A stretch of 64,000 bases of DNA. Origin: Elusimicrobia bacterium CG1_02_56_21 (GTDB lineage: Bacteria; Elusimicrobiota; Elusimicrobia; Elusimicrobiales; UBA9959). The position numbers were made by a program, and so were the translations under genes. The notes below the pieces were generated by a model that was not told where the DNA came from, ran no database searches, and worked only from the letters and a program-made list of their open reading frames with translations. The stretch is from positions 1 to 64,000 of the forward strand of contig MNUR01000032.1 in the NCBI GenBank assembly GCA_001871115.1, written 5' to 3'. Each line of letters begins with the position of its first letter. Position 1 is the stretch's first letter. This document shows, one piece after another, positions 26,395-34,538 of this stretch.

Positions 26395-27030
26395 TCAGCC
26401 TATGTAAATTCCCAAATACGCCAGCAAAGAAAGCGCGAGCGCCAGCGGCGGGATTATAAGGAACTTTATCAGCCCTGTAAAAACCAGCGCTATTATTATA
26501 TAAACCCCGTACGGAAGATGCTTTTCATAGTGTTCCAGCCAGCTCCCTTTGAGCAGCCCCAGCGCCACCTGGCTGCCGTCCAGCGGATATACCGGGATAA
26601 GGTTGAACATGGCCAGCGCCAGGTTAATTATTACCCCGAAGCCGGCCATCCGCATAAGGGTGTAGGACATATCTTCTCCAAGAAGGCCGAAGGTCAGGAA
26701 TTTAAAGGCAACGGAGAAAACCAAAACCAGGAAAATATTTGAAAGCGGGCCGCTAAGAGCCACCATAGCCATGTCCGCGCGGGGACTGCGCATGCGGTAC
26801 GGGTTCACAGGCACCGGCTTGGCCCAGCCTATAGTAGGCAGGTGCATCATAGCGCAGGCCACCGGAACCAGCACCGTACCGATGGGGTCTATATGCGGCA
26901 AAGGGTTTAAAGACAACCTCCCCGAAAGATAAGCGGTATCGTCACCACGCCTGAAGGCCGAATACCCATGGGCAAATTCGTGGAAAATGACGGAGAAAAC
27001 CAGCACAGGTATCTGTAAAATCCAATCCAT
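26395..27030 (-). CDS. Site-2-protease-type membrane metalloprotease (M50)
   Basis: 211 residues, nearly all hydrophobic. The zinc motif HEFAHG lies in the first membrane helix (His 17, Glu 18, His 21). The third ligand motif NLIPVYPLDGSQ is present, a slight variant of NxxPxxPLDGG. The protein belongs to the short, PDZ-less M50B group. Such enzymes cut substrates within the membrane; the substrate is unknown. It heads the trpS-scpA-scpB transcript. A TATAAT ends nine bases before the ATG without a clear ribosome site. Confidence 0.9.
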   Translation of the reverse strand: MDWILQIPVLVFSVIFHEFAHGYSAFRRGDDTAYLSGRLSLNPLPHIDPIGTVLVPVACAMMHLPTIGWAKPVPVNPYRMRSPRADMAMVALSGPLSNIFLVLVFSVAFKFLTFGLLGEDMSYTLMRMAGFGVIINLALAMFNLIPVYPLDGSQVALGLLKGSWLEHYEKHLPYGVYIIIALVFTGLIKFLIIPPLALALSLLAYLGIYIG

Positions 27031-27039
27031 ATAATTGTG

Positions 27040-27045
27040 ATTATA
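27040..27045 (-). promoter_or_regulatory. -10 box of the M50-trpS-scpAB operon
   Basis: A perfect TATAAT on the minus strand ends nine bases before the M50 start codon, so the transcript should have almost no leader. Confidence 0.5.
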
Positions 27046-27187
27046 TTAATTATGGGCCCTAATGGGAAAGAAGAGCGGGCCTGCGGGCATAAACCGGCCC
27101 GGCAGCCGAAAGAGCGCTTGCCGAACCGGCGCTGGAATCCCCCGTTCTTTTTAGTATAATTTGTTTGGATTTGGCGGGGCTATAATA

Positions 27188-28486
27188 ATGAAAAAGATAA
27201 AAGAACTTATAAGCAGCAGGAAGGCTAAAGTAGGCATAGTAGGCATGGGCTACGTGGGCCTGCCGCTGGCCATGGAATTTGCCAAGGGCGGCTTTGCCGT
27301 GACCGGCTTCGAGGTGGACGCCCAGAAAGTGCGCGACCTGGAAGCGGGCCAGTCCTATATTCCCGATGTACCCTCCAGCGAGCTCGGCCCCATTGTAAAA
27401 AAAGGCCTCCTGACGGCCACCCTCGATTTCTCCGGGCTCAAAAAACAGGACGCCGTAATAATCTGCGTACCCACCCCCCTGCGCAAGAGCAAAGATCCAG
27501 ACGTTTCCTATATAGTGGCCTCGGTCCGGGAAGTGCGCAAATATATGCGCCGCGGCCAGATAATAGTGCTGGAAAGCACTACCTATCCCGGAACTACCAA
27601 AGAACTGGTAAAACCCATGCTTGAGCTTGGCGGCTTTGTCGCCGGCAAAGATTTCTTCCTGGCCTTCTCCCCGGAGCGAGTGGACCCGGGGAATAAGAAA
27701 TACGGGGTTAAAAACACCCCTAAAGTGGTAGGCGGGCTTACCCCGGCCTGCACAGAACTGTCCGGCATGCTCTATAGGTCCGTAATAGACAAAGTCCTGG
27801 AAGTTTCCAGCACAGAAGCGGCCGAGCTGGTAAAGCTGCTTGAAAACACCTTCCGCGCCGTCAATATAGGCATGATGAACGAAATGGCCCTGATGTGCGG
27901 CAAACTCGGCCTGAACGTCTGGGAAGTCATAGAGGCGGCTGCCTCAAAACCGTTCGGCTTTATGCCTTTCTATCCCGGCCCCGGCATAGGCGGCCACTGC
28001 ATACCGCTGGACCCCCACTACCTCGGCTGGAAAATGAAAACGCTTAATTTCGAACCCCGCTTTATAGAGCTGGCCGGCGCTATAAATTCTTCCATGCCGG
28101 ACCATGTTGTGACGCGCCTCGGGGCGATACTCAATACCCGCGGCAAAGCGCTGAGCAGGTCCAGAATACTGATGATAGGCATGGCCTACAAAAAAGACAT
28201 TTCAGACTCCCGCGAAAGCCCGGCCCGGGACGTTCTCACCCTGCTGGAGAAAACAGGGGCCAAAGCAGATTATTATGACCCCTATGTGCCGGAAACCGAG
28301 CTGGAAGGTGAAGTTCGCCGCTCAAAAAAAGACGCCCTGAAAAAGCTCAAATCTTACGACTGCGTAATGATAGTGACCCCGCATTCCTGCATAGATTACG
28401 CTGAAATCCTAAAAAAGTCCGTCCTGGTCTTTGATACGAGGAACGCTACAAAGGGGCTGAAAGGAAAGAACCTCTTCCGCCTATGA
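27188..28486 (+). CDS. Nucleotide-sugar dehydrogenase (WbpA-like UDP-N-acetylglucosamine 6-dehydrogenase)
   Basis: 432 residues from ATG 27188 (MKKIKELISS); an upstream TTG would add nine residues but starts beside the -10 box (TATAAT, 27155-27160). The NAD site is VGIVGMGYVGLPLAMEFAKG. The catalytic Cys sits in GPGIGGHCIPLDPHYLGWK (about residue 270), the HCIPLDP form typical of UDP-GlcNAc/ManNAc dehydrogenases rather than UDP-glucose dehydrogenase. The four-electron oxidation gives a uronic-acid sugar for surface polysaccharide. No other polysaccharide gene is adjacent; the next gene is a histidine kinase. Confidence 0.9.
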   Translation: MKKIKELISSRKAKVGIVGMGYVGLPLAMEFAKGGFAVTGFEVDAQKVRDLEAGQSYIPDVPSSELGPIVKKGLLTATLDFSGLKKQDAVIICVPTPLRKSKDPDVSYIVASVREVRKYMRRGQIIVLESTTYPGTTKELVKPMLELGGFVAGKDFFLAFSPERVDPGNKKYGVKNTPKVVGGLTPACTELSGMLYRSVIDKVLEVSSTEAAELVKLLENTFRAVNIGMMNEMALMCGKLGLNVWEVIEAAASKPFGFMPFYPGPGIGGHCIPLDPHYLGWKMKTLNFEPRFIELAGAINSSMPDHVVTRLGAILNTRGKALSRSRILMIGMAYKKDISDSRESPARDVLTLLEKTGAKADYYDPYVPETELEGEVRRSKKDALKKLKSYDCVMIVTPHSCIDYAEILKKSVLVFDTRNATKGLKGKNLFRL

Positions 28487-28559
28487 CCCGGAGAGAGCTT
28501 TGTCGCTTTTACCTTATATCTTCCCGGAAGAAGACGGCTGCCGTCAAGGAGGCGTCGGA

Positions 28560-30410
28560 ATGACTGAAAGCCAGGACCCCAAGACCCTGTGGTTTAATTT
28601 CCTAAAGATCTTCACCAGGGCGCTGGTGCAGATAAACCTGTATACGCCCGACCACCCCCAGGTCAAGCAGGCGCTCATAGAAGGCGAAGCCCTGCTGGTC
28701 CAGATCTCGGACTCTCTTGACGGCGCCGATTTCTCCGTCACACTCGACAATGACAAGCTGCTTATAAACAGCACCCCGCTGCTTGCCTCCGACAAGCTGC
28801 CCAATTCGCTTCGGAACCTCTTCTTAAAATCCCGTATCCAGACTATCACCTTCTCCAAGGGCGTCTCGGGAGACGACCTGCTTGCGCTCTGCCAGATCCA
28901 GGCCTTCAAAGGGGAGGCTAAAGACCTGCTTGCCGAGCGCGGAGTAACAAAGATAACCCTCAGCCAGGCTATTTACGGCAAAGTGGACGCTTCCCAGGCG
29001 CAGTCCGAAGTCTCCCCGGCCGCGGGAGCGCAGGCCGCCGGCCGGACCGGCGCCGGCCCCGGCGGAACGGAGTCAGATGGGAACGTAGCGGACAAAATTT
29101 CAGGACAGGGCCTTGAAACGGCGCTCTCCACCTTGGTCGGCAGGGCCACCAAGGATACCGCAGAACAGCAGCGCATAATGGAGATCCTTACCGCCAAATT
29201 CAGGGAAGAAATGGTGGTCGAGGTGAAAAAAGCCCTGGAAGTAGTGCACCGCGAAAAGAAAAAGGTGGAGAACGACATGGTGCGCGCCGACTCCGTCATG
29301 AACAGCATGGCGGACGGCGTGGTGGTAGTGGACAAGAACGGGAACATTTTAATGATGAACCCCCAGGCCGAAGCTATCTCCGGAGGGGTACTGGCCGAGC
29401 TGTCCGGCAAAAAGATAGTTGACCTCTCCCAGATAGAGAACCAGGTGGTCTCGCTTGCCAAGGAAATAAAGTCGGAAAGCAATACGGACATCTCCACGGA
29501 AATATCCAGGGCGGGCTCGGAAGAGCTGGCCAAATCGGTAAAAAATGCCACCGCCATAATACAGAACGAGGACGGCAAAATAGTAGGTACCGTCTCCATC
29601 CCCACCGACGCCGCCAAGCTCAAACAGGTGCAAAAAATGCAGGAAGAATTCATCGCCACCATGACGCATGAACTCCGCTCACCCCTGACCTCCATTAAAG
29701 CAGCCCTGGAAATAATGAGCCGGGACTCAGCCAAAGAAAACGGCCCCGGCCACGGGGTACTGAACACCGCTATCCGCAATACGGAGAGGCTCAACTCCAT
29801 AATAACCGACATCCTGGATTTCTCCAAACTTCAGTCCGGAAAGCTGATTTTTCACCCGGAGAACACCTCAGCGGAGGACACGGCTAAAGAAGCGGCGGAA
29901 TCGATGCGGGCCTGGACTACCTCCAAAGGCATCAATCTCTCGGTCAGGTGCGAGCCGGGCGTTCCCTTCGTCTACGCAGACCGGCGCAGGACGGTACAGG
30001 TACTGATCAACCTCATCTCCAACGCCATCAAATTCACCCCGCAGGGCGGTTCCATAGAAGTGTCGGCCGACGCCGGCAAGGACACCCTGGACGGCTTTGT
30101 CTTTTTCTCGGTCAAAGACAACGGCTGCGGCATAAAGAAAGAGGATCAGGGCAAGATCTTCGAGAAATTCGTCCAGGTCGCCTCCGGAGAAAAAGTAGGC
30201 GGGACCGGCCTCGGCCTTTCCATCACCAAGGCAATGGTCGTCATGCAGGGCGGCAGGCTGACCCTTGAAAGCGAACCGGGACGGGGAACCACCTTCCGGG
30301 TGGGAATGCCGGTCTACAGGGGCCAGGCTGAAGAGGGCGTCTTTGAGCAGGTAACCGAAGCCAGGCCGGAAGAAAAACCCTGGTGGAAGAAACTCCTGGG
30401 GATGCAGTAA
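28560..30410 (+). CDS. PAS sensor histidine kinase, soluble
   Basis: 616 residues from ATG 28560, chosen for the strong AAGGAGG site upstream. Residues ~1-150 are a domain I know only by pattern (LYTPDHPQVKQALIEGE; LPNSLRNLFLKSRIQTITF; ring-like SGDDLL), found at the head of several bacterial sensors. A Gly/Ala-rich linker and coiled coil follow, then a PAS domain (~240-345, MADGVVVVDKNGNILMMNPQ). HisKA has the phospho-His in MTHELRSPLTS (about residue 369). The ATPase domain has its N-box in NLISNAIKFTP and G2 in GTGLGLSITKA. No membrane segment is seen, so it senses cytoplasmic signals. No response regulator lies beside it. Confidence 0.92.
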   Translation: MTESQDPKTLWFNFLKIFTRALVQINLYTPDHPQVKQALIEGEALLVQISDSLDGADFSVTLDNDKLLINSTPLLASDKLPNSLRNLFLKSRIQTITFSKGVSGDDLLALCQIQAFKGEAKDLLAERGVTKITLSQAIYGKVDASQAQSEVSPAAGAQAAGRTGAGPGGTESDGNVADKISGQGLETALSTLVGRATKDTAEQQRIMEILTAKFREEMVVEVKKALEVVHREKKKVENDMVRADSVMNSMADGVVVVDKNGNILMMNPQAEAISGGVLAELSGKKIVDLSQIENQVVSLAKEIKSESNTDISTEISRAGSEELAKSVKNATAIIQNEDGKIVGTVSIPTDAAKLKQVQKMQEEFIATMTHELRSPLTSIKAALEIMSRDSAKENGPGHGVLNTAIRNTERLNSIITDILDFSKLQSGKLIFHPENTSAEDTAKEAAESMRAWTTSKGINLSVRCEPGVPFVYADRRRTVQVLINLISNAIKFTPQGGSIEVSADAGKDTLDGFVFFSVKDNGCGIKKEDQGKIFEKFVQVASGEKVGGTGLGLSITKAMVVMQGGRLTLESEPGRGTTFRVGMPVYRGQAEEGVFEQVTEARPEEKPWWKKLLGMQ

Positions 30411-30455
30411 AAAATCCCCCGCCGCGGGTTCCGGCCCGCAAAAGCCGGCCAAGCA

Positions 30456-30483
30456 TTGTTATACCGCCCGCATAAATTATAAA
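30456..30483 (+). promoter_or_regulatory. Promoter of the tRNA-Arg gene
   Basis: TTGTTA (30456-30461) and TATAAA (30478-30483) are 16 bp apart. The start of transcription would be about 30 bases before the tRNA. Confidence 0.6.
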
Positions 30484-30519
30484 ATAAGTGTTCAGTCGTT
30501 TCTCACTGTTCATTATTTT

Positions 30520-30594
30520 GCGCCCGTATCTCAACGGATAGAGTCCCGCCCTGCGAAGGCGGTTGTATAGGTTCGATTCCTATCGGGCGCACCA
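30520..30594 (+). tRNA. tRNA-Arg, anticodon GCG
   Basis: A complete cloverleaf with encoded CCA. The acceptor arms GCGCCCG/CGGGCGC pair perfectly. The anticodon stem CCGCC/GGCGG encloses the loop CTGCGAA, giving anticodon GCG for codon CGC (and CGU by wobble). The T-arm is ATAGG-TTCGATT-CCTAT and the discriminator is A. Most bacteria instead read these codons with an ACG tRNA carrying inosine. Confidence 0.95.
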
Positions 30595-30634
30595 GTTTTC
30601 TAAACACCTTAGCCAACGGCGAAGGGAAGCCGAA

Positions 30635-30689
30635 GAAGGCAACGGAACGTAAGAAAAAGAAAAAAGCTTACCTTCGGTTGCCTTCTTTT
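30635..30689 (+). terminator. Terminator after tRNA-Arg
   Basis: GAAGGCAAC (30635-30643) pairs perfectly with GTTGCCTTC (30677-30685), with GTAAG/CTTAC inside, then TTTTG. Confidence 0.7.
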
Positions 30690-30725
30690 GTCTTAACCGC
30701 CCAGGCCCCGGCCTTATATCTCTTT

Positions 30726-30920
30726 ATGCCAGAAAACAAAGAAACCCAGAAAAAACAATCAGCTACCGGCCGCTACGTTTACGACAAGAAACTCGGCAAA
30801 GTGGTCAAGGTCTCCGACGAAGTTCCGGGCCTCAAAAAAGGCGGCCCGCCCCGGGGCGGAAACTGCCCTCTGAACACCGGCGGGCACAACTGCGGGGGCG
30901 GCTGCGGCTGCGGCGGCTAA
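30726..30920 (+). CDS. Small protein with a Gly/Cys-rich C-terminus
   Basis: 64 residues from ATG 30726. The longer upstream frame was rejected because it runs through the tRNA terminator. The first half is basic and polar with RYVYDKKLGKVVKVSD. The end, CPLNTGGHNCGGGCGCGG, has four Cys and many Gly. A TTATAT box lies six bases before the ATG, so the message is probably leaderless. Cys spacing could bind metal or an iron-sulfur cluster, or be a substrate for modification; none of this is proven. I do not recognise a named family. The reading frame stops exactly where the M32 remnant begins. Confidence 0.6.
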   Translation: MPENKETQKKQSATGRYVYDKKLGKVVKVSDEVPGLKKGGPPRGGNCPLNTGGHNCGGGCGCGG

Positions 30921-31464
30921 GCTTTTCCCCGGGCAAATTCGACAGGGTCACTCCCGAGGAACTTTACTCGGCCGTAAACCGCTCGGCCCCCTCCATGATA
31001 CGGGTGGAATCTGACGAAGTAAACTACAATCTGCATATACTGCTGCGGTTCGAGACAGAAACCGCAATGCTGGAAGGCCGCCTCAGGGTAGAGGAAGCCC
31101 CGGAATTCCGGAACGCAAAAATTCAGGAATATTTCGGGATAAGCCGGCCGCGGCCTCTGAAAGCATACTGCAGGATATCCACTGGTCCCTGGGCATTATA
31201 GGCTACTTCCCTGCCTACACCCCGGGCAATCTGCTATCCGCCCAGCTGGCGGAAAAGATGGACAAAGACCTGCCCGGCTGGAAAGAACTGCCGGAGCGGG
31301 GAGAGTTCGCCCCGATCCTGGACTGGATGCGCCGGCATATCCATTCGCAGGGCCGCAAATACCCGCCCGAACAGCTCCTCAAGCGCGAGATAGGAGAAGG
31401 TATACGCGCGGAGCCGTTCCTGGATTATATTAAGGGCAAGTATTCAAGGATCTACGGATTTTAG
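30921..31464 (+). pseudogene. Remnant of an M32 (Taq-type) carboxypeptidase
   Basis: Only the C-terminal third of the ~500-residue enzyme is left. The first frame (30923 to ~31145) gives GKFDRVTPEELYSAVNRS, then IRVESDEVNYNLHILLRFE and IQEYFGI. After a frameshift near 31145 the second frame gives ILQDIHWSLGIIGYFPAYTP and runs to TAG 31462 (IKGKYSRIYGF). These are family-typical sequences in the right order. The zinc site HExxH lies in the deleted N-terminal part, so no activity is possible. It begins directly at the stop codon of the small Cys-tailed protein, so a deletion joined the two. Confidence 0.85.
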
Positions 31465-31500
31465 AGAGACAGCCTTTAATTATCTTTATCAGGAAAACTA

Positions 31501-31782
31501 ATCCTTAAGACCAGCGAGTATTTTGACGGTAAGGTTAAATCCATCGCTTTCGCTGCCGGGACAGCCCGCCGCCGTGGGGGTAATGGCTCCCGGAGATTAT
31601 GAGTTCGGTACCGCCAAGCGGGAAATTATGAGCGTGATAGCGGCAAGCTCACCGTAAAGCTGCCCGGCGAAGGCGGCTGGCAGGGCTTCTCCGGGGGAAC
31701 CTCGTTCACCGTACCCCCGGATTCCAGGTTCCGGGTAAAAGTCGCCGAAGATACCGCCTATCTCTGCCTCTATGTTGACTGA
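31501..31782 (+). pseudogene. ppnP: Broken pyrimidine/purine nucleoside phosphorylase PpnP (YaiE/DUF1255)
   Basis: The intact protein is ~95 residues. All of it can be followed here across three frames: [16 protein letters not shown], then after one shift (near 31565) [20 protein letters not shown], then after a second shift (near 31641) [15 protein letters not shown] and [20 protein letters not shown] up to TGA 31780-31782. No start codon is evident at the 5' end. The family cleaves nucleosides with phosphate; this copy cannot be made as one protein. Confidence 0.85.
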
Positions 31783-31800
31783 CACCGGCGGGAAATAAAA

Positions 31801-31821
31801 AAACCGGGCCCCGCCCGGTTT
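31801..31821. terminator. Bidirectional terminator between ppnP and pilT remnants
   Basis: AAACCGGGC/GCCCGGTTT with a CCC loop, flanked by A-runs on one side and T-runs on the other. It can serve both converging remnants. Confidence 0.8.
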
Positions 31822-31839
31822 TTTATTAGTTCCGTTAAG

Positions 31840-32827
31840 CTACTCCTCTATCTCTTTCAGGTCCAGAACTATACTTTTAGTCTTCAGCAGCGCTACGAAC
31901 CCAGCCTTATCCACAGACTTGATATAAGCCTCCTCGGGCGCCACCTGTTTATCAACGACCTGCTTAAAAAGCACGTCGTTAAGAACAGTCATGCCCTGCT
32001 TTTTTCCCGTCTGCATGATAGAAGGGATCTGGTAGATCTTGCCTTCCCGGATAAGGTTGGAGACCGCGCTTGTAACGAACAGCGCTTCCATAGCAGCTAT
32101 CCGGCCCCCTCCGATCTTTTTGCAGAGGGTCTGGGGAAATAACGCCTTTCAGCGAAGTGGAAAGCATGGTCCTGATCTGCGGCTGTCTGTCGGCCGGGAA
32201 CTGGTCGATAATACGGTCTACGGTAGACGCGGCTGTAGTAGTATGAAGGGTTCCGAAGACAAGGTGGCCGGTCTCGGCCGTCTCTATAGCTATTGAAATA
32301 GTCTCAAGGTCCCGCATCTCTCCTACCAGAACTATATCCGGATCCTCGCGCAGCGCGGCGCGCAGAGCCTGCGAGAAAGACTTTGTATGAACGTGCACCT
32401 CGCGCTGATTAATAAGACAGTTCTTTTTCTGATGGACGAACTCAATAGGGTCCTCTATCGTAATTATATGGTCTTTCCGGTGGCGGTTGATATAATCCAC
32501 CAGCGCGCAGAGCGTGGTGGATTTGCCGGCTGCCGCGAGAAGGGTGAGCCTGGCGCCGGCCTGGCCGCTCTCCATAGAGAAGGCCACGGCTACGGTCTTG
32601 GAGTAGGCTGTATATTCGAACCGGCACGGCTTCTGCTGCACTATTGCGGGCTTGTTCTCCTCCGGCGCTATCTCCAGCAGAAGGTTGGCCAGCTGCTGAG
32701 CCGAAACCACCTGGCTGAACATCGGCGCCAAACCGGCCGCGGTCTTCAGCATCGGAGTCTTGCCCGGCTCCAGGACTATCTCCTGCTCCGGCTGTATTTT
32801 TTAAATAAGTTTATCTAATTGAGCCAT
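31840..32827 (-). pseudogene. pilT: Degraded twitching-motility ATPase pilT
   Basis: PilT retracts type IV pili by ATP hydrolysis. Homology starts at ATG 32827 (MAQLDKLI), but an in-frame TAA at 32801-32803 follows after eight codons. Downstream, KTAAGLAPM and [18 protein letters not shown] match the N-terminal domain. About 60 residues before the P-loop are missing, and Walker A reads [10 protein letters not shown] instead of GPTGSGKSTT. Later motifs survive: [10 protein letters not shown] (Asp box), [15 protein letters not shown] (Walker B), [11 protein letters not shown] (His box). A one-base insertion near 32130 then shifts the frame, and [20 protein letters not shown] continues in the other frame to 31840. 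Three independent lesions mean the gene is dead. Confidence 0.92.
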
Positions 32828-32913
32828 AGCCCCTCATAGCCCTGAAATAAGATTCGACAAAGCAAATGTAGCATAAATTAAAGGCGGGGGTTGCCTGGCC
32901 GGCAGCTGCCCCC

Positions 32914-33141
32914 TTATCCGCCGGAGTAAATATGCGAGATGACCACGCGGTCCCCGTCCTCTACCAGTTCACCGGGCGCGGCGGCCTTGCCGTTGCGGGT
33001 GATTATCGTGGGCCTTTTTTTATCTATCTTCACCTGCGCGGATAATTCTTCGGCGGTCAGCGGACCGGCCAGTTCAAGGGTCTTTTCACTGAACCCGCCC
33101 TCGTAAATGAGCGGCCCGATAAGCTTTACCGTTATTTTCAT
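32914..33141 (-). CDS. moaD: MoaD/ThiS-family sulfur-carrier protein
   Basis: 75 residues with the ubiquitin-like pattern (KITVKLIGPL, DGDRVVISHIYSGG) and the obligatory C-terminal Gly-Gly, which is adenylated and thiocarboxylated. In molybdopterin synthase it donates sulfur to cyclic pyranopterin monophosphate; neighbours moaA, moaB, moaC and moeA make that role most likely. The large subunit gene moaE is not in the window. It overlaps the upstream small ORF by an ATGA. It is the last gene of the molybdenum/tungsten cluster on this strand. Confidence 0.88.
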   Translation of the reverse strand: MKITVKLIGPLIYEGGFSEKTLELAGPLTAEELSAQVKIDKKRPTIITRNGKAAAPGELVEDGDRVVISHIYSGG

Positions 33142-33323
33142 AAATCAGACCGGCCTTTTGCGCCCGGCAGCCGCGTCCGGAAACTTCCGGGGGCCCGGAG
33201 TTTGGCTATGCCGGCGTCATTAAAGAGATAGGCTTTTTGGGTAAAAGAGGCGCGGCTTCCCCTCCGGGAGCAGCCTCCCGCAAAACGCGTCAGCAGAGAA
33301 ACTACCAGGATAGTTTTTTTCAT
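33138..33323 (-). CDS. Possible small lipoprotein in the cofactor cluster
   Basis: 61 residues from ATG 33323 (MKKTILVVSLLTRFAGGC). The start looks like a signal peptide with a Cys at position 18 that could be a lipidation site. The rest is basic and matches nothing I know. Its stop overlaps the moaD start (ATGA), which argues for translation coupling, but it may be a decayed gene. Confidence 0.35.
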   Translation of the reverse strand: MKKTILVVSLLTRFAGGCSRRGSRASFTQKAYLFNDAGIAKLRAPGSFRTRLPGAKGRSDL

Positions 33324-33376
33324 GAACAAGCCCCCGGCAATTCAAAAAACTTTTCTTAGCCACGGGCTGAAAAAGA

Positions 33377-33859
33377 CTAGTGCTTTCCACCCCTAAGCAT
33401 TTCCAGAGAATGCGGGATAAGGTCCAGCACGGCCTCTAGCGATTCTCTTACGGCCCTGGGACTGCCGGGGAGGTTAATTATTATGGTATTCCCGCGTATC
33501 CCGCATATTCCGCGGGAGAGGACTGCTTTTTTGGTCTTTTTAAGGCCCTCGGCGCGCATCAGTTCGCTCAGGCCGGGGATTAATTTTTCTATCACCTGCC
33601 CGGTAGCCTCGGGAGTAATGTCGCGGCCGCTGAAGCCGGTCCCGCCCGTGGTTATTACCAGGTTCACTCCGAGGGCGTCGCAATAGTGGATCAGCTTTTC
33701 TTTTATGGCTGGGATTTCGTCCGGGACTATATCATAGGCGGCGGTACGGGCGCCGATCGTTTTCAGGATTTCAGAAACCAGCTTTCCGCTCACGTCTTCG
33801 GCTTCGCCTTTGGAGCAGCGGTCGCTGGAAGTTAAGACCGCGGTTTCAATAAAGGACAA
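33377..33859 (-). CDS. moaB: Molybdopterin adenylyltransferase-type protein MoaB/MogA
   Basis: 160 residues. It contains the MPT-binding motif TTGGTGFSGRDITPEAT and the loop NLPGSPRAVRESL. The family activates molybdopterin by adenylation before metal insertion by MoeA; in tungsten users MoaB does this job. Ser-Asp (TSSDRCSKG) starts the first strand. Its start overlaps the end of the MOSC gene by 14 bases, so the two are translated in tandem. Confidence 0.92.
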   Translation of the reverse strand: MSFIETAVLTSSDRCSKGEAEDVSGKLVSEILKTIGARTAAYDIVPDEIPAIKEKLIHYCDALGVNLVITTGGTGFSGRDITPEATGQVIEKLIPGLSELMRAEGLKKTKKAVLSRGICGIRGNTIIINLPGSPRAVRESLEAVLDLIPHSLEMLRGGKH

Positions 33860-34295
33860 TTTGATCTCCTATGGTTATTTCCCCGCCTTCAAGGACCTCG
33901 GCGAATATGCCTTTGCGCGGCATTATACAGTCTCCTACCTGATGATAGATAGCGCAGCGGCTGTGGCATTCTTTGCCTATTTTCGAAATCCGGAGAACGG
34001 CGGTTTTGCCGGCGCGGAGTTTATCGCCTATTTTTACGGCGGCAAGGTCTATGCCCTCGGTAGTGATATTTTCAGCGTAGATGCCGGGACGGATCCGGAC
34101 GGTGGCTTTTTTGGCTTTGGCGTCGGCTATCTGGCCGCGTATGCTTTCAATGTCGAGCAGGCTGACCTGCCGGACAGGGGTTCCGGCATGGGCGTCGCCC
34201 TGTATGCCGTGGTCTTTCACCAGCAGAGCGCTCCGGGCCTGTTCTTTAGGAACGCCCTTGCCGGTGCTGCAGTTTATCGAAAATATTTTACCCAT
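33846..34295 (-). CDS. MOSC domain protein
   Basis: 149 residues covering one stand-alone MOSC domain. Conserved parts are VKDHGIQGDAHAG, RQVSLLD, IRPGIYAENITTEGIDL and GKECHSRCAIY followed by CIMPRKGIFAEVLEGG. The Cys in KECHSRC is the family's presumed sulfur carrier. Short MOSC proteins lie in Mo/W cofactor operons and probably handle sulfur for the mature cofactor. It overlaps moaB. A 243-base gap with one copy of the dispersed repeat separates it from moaC. Confidence 0.9.
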   Translation of the reverse strand: MGKIFSINCSTGKGVPKEQARSALLVKDHGIQGDAHAGTPVRQVSLLDIESIRGQIADAKAKKATVRIRPGIYAENITTEGIDLAAVKIGDKLRAGKTAVLRISKIGKECHSRCAIYHQVGDCIMPRKGIFAEVLEGGEITIGDQIVLY

Positions 34296-34329
34296 ATTAT
34301 AATTGCTCGCTTAGACCAGGCCGCCAAGC

Positions 34330-34433
34330 GATCCGGAACGCAAAAACGTTGTCTCGCACACCGTGCTCGCAACTCCTGCTCTCGGCCTCGGCGCTTACGC
34401 AAGCCTCGGCCTCCGAGAGGGTTTTGCTAACCC
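34330..34433 (-). repeat. Dispersed hairpin repeat, copy A
   Basis: On the minus strand the order is GGGTTAGCAAAACCCT (34418-34433), a GAGGCTTGCGTAAGCGCCGAG core (34387-34408), then GTTTTTGCGTTCCGG (34333-34348). All three blocks recur at 40454-40555. The first two can fold as hairpins. The rest of the gap to moaC holds GATTCCCGATCCCCGATTCC-like short repeats and no gene. Confidence 0.7.
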
Positions 34434-34538
34434 GGCCCGCTCGTCGGCCTGGGTGCCAGCTCCTAAACAATCCTTCACTGCTTTCCGATTTCTACTCTCT
34501 ATTCTCGACTCTCTGATTCCCGATCCCCGATTCCTTTC

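Noticed and set aside
27161-27187. Upstream TTG start for the nucleotide-sugar dehydrogenase
   Set aside because: It begins one base after the TATAAT box, so it would not be transcribed with a usable start; ATG 27188 fits the family N-terminus.
32801-32803. Recoded stop codon in pilT
   Set aside because: TAA is not used for selenocysteine or pyrrolysine, and the gene also has a P-loop deletion and a frameshift.
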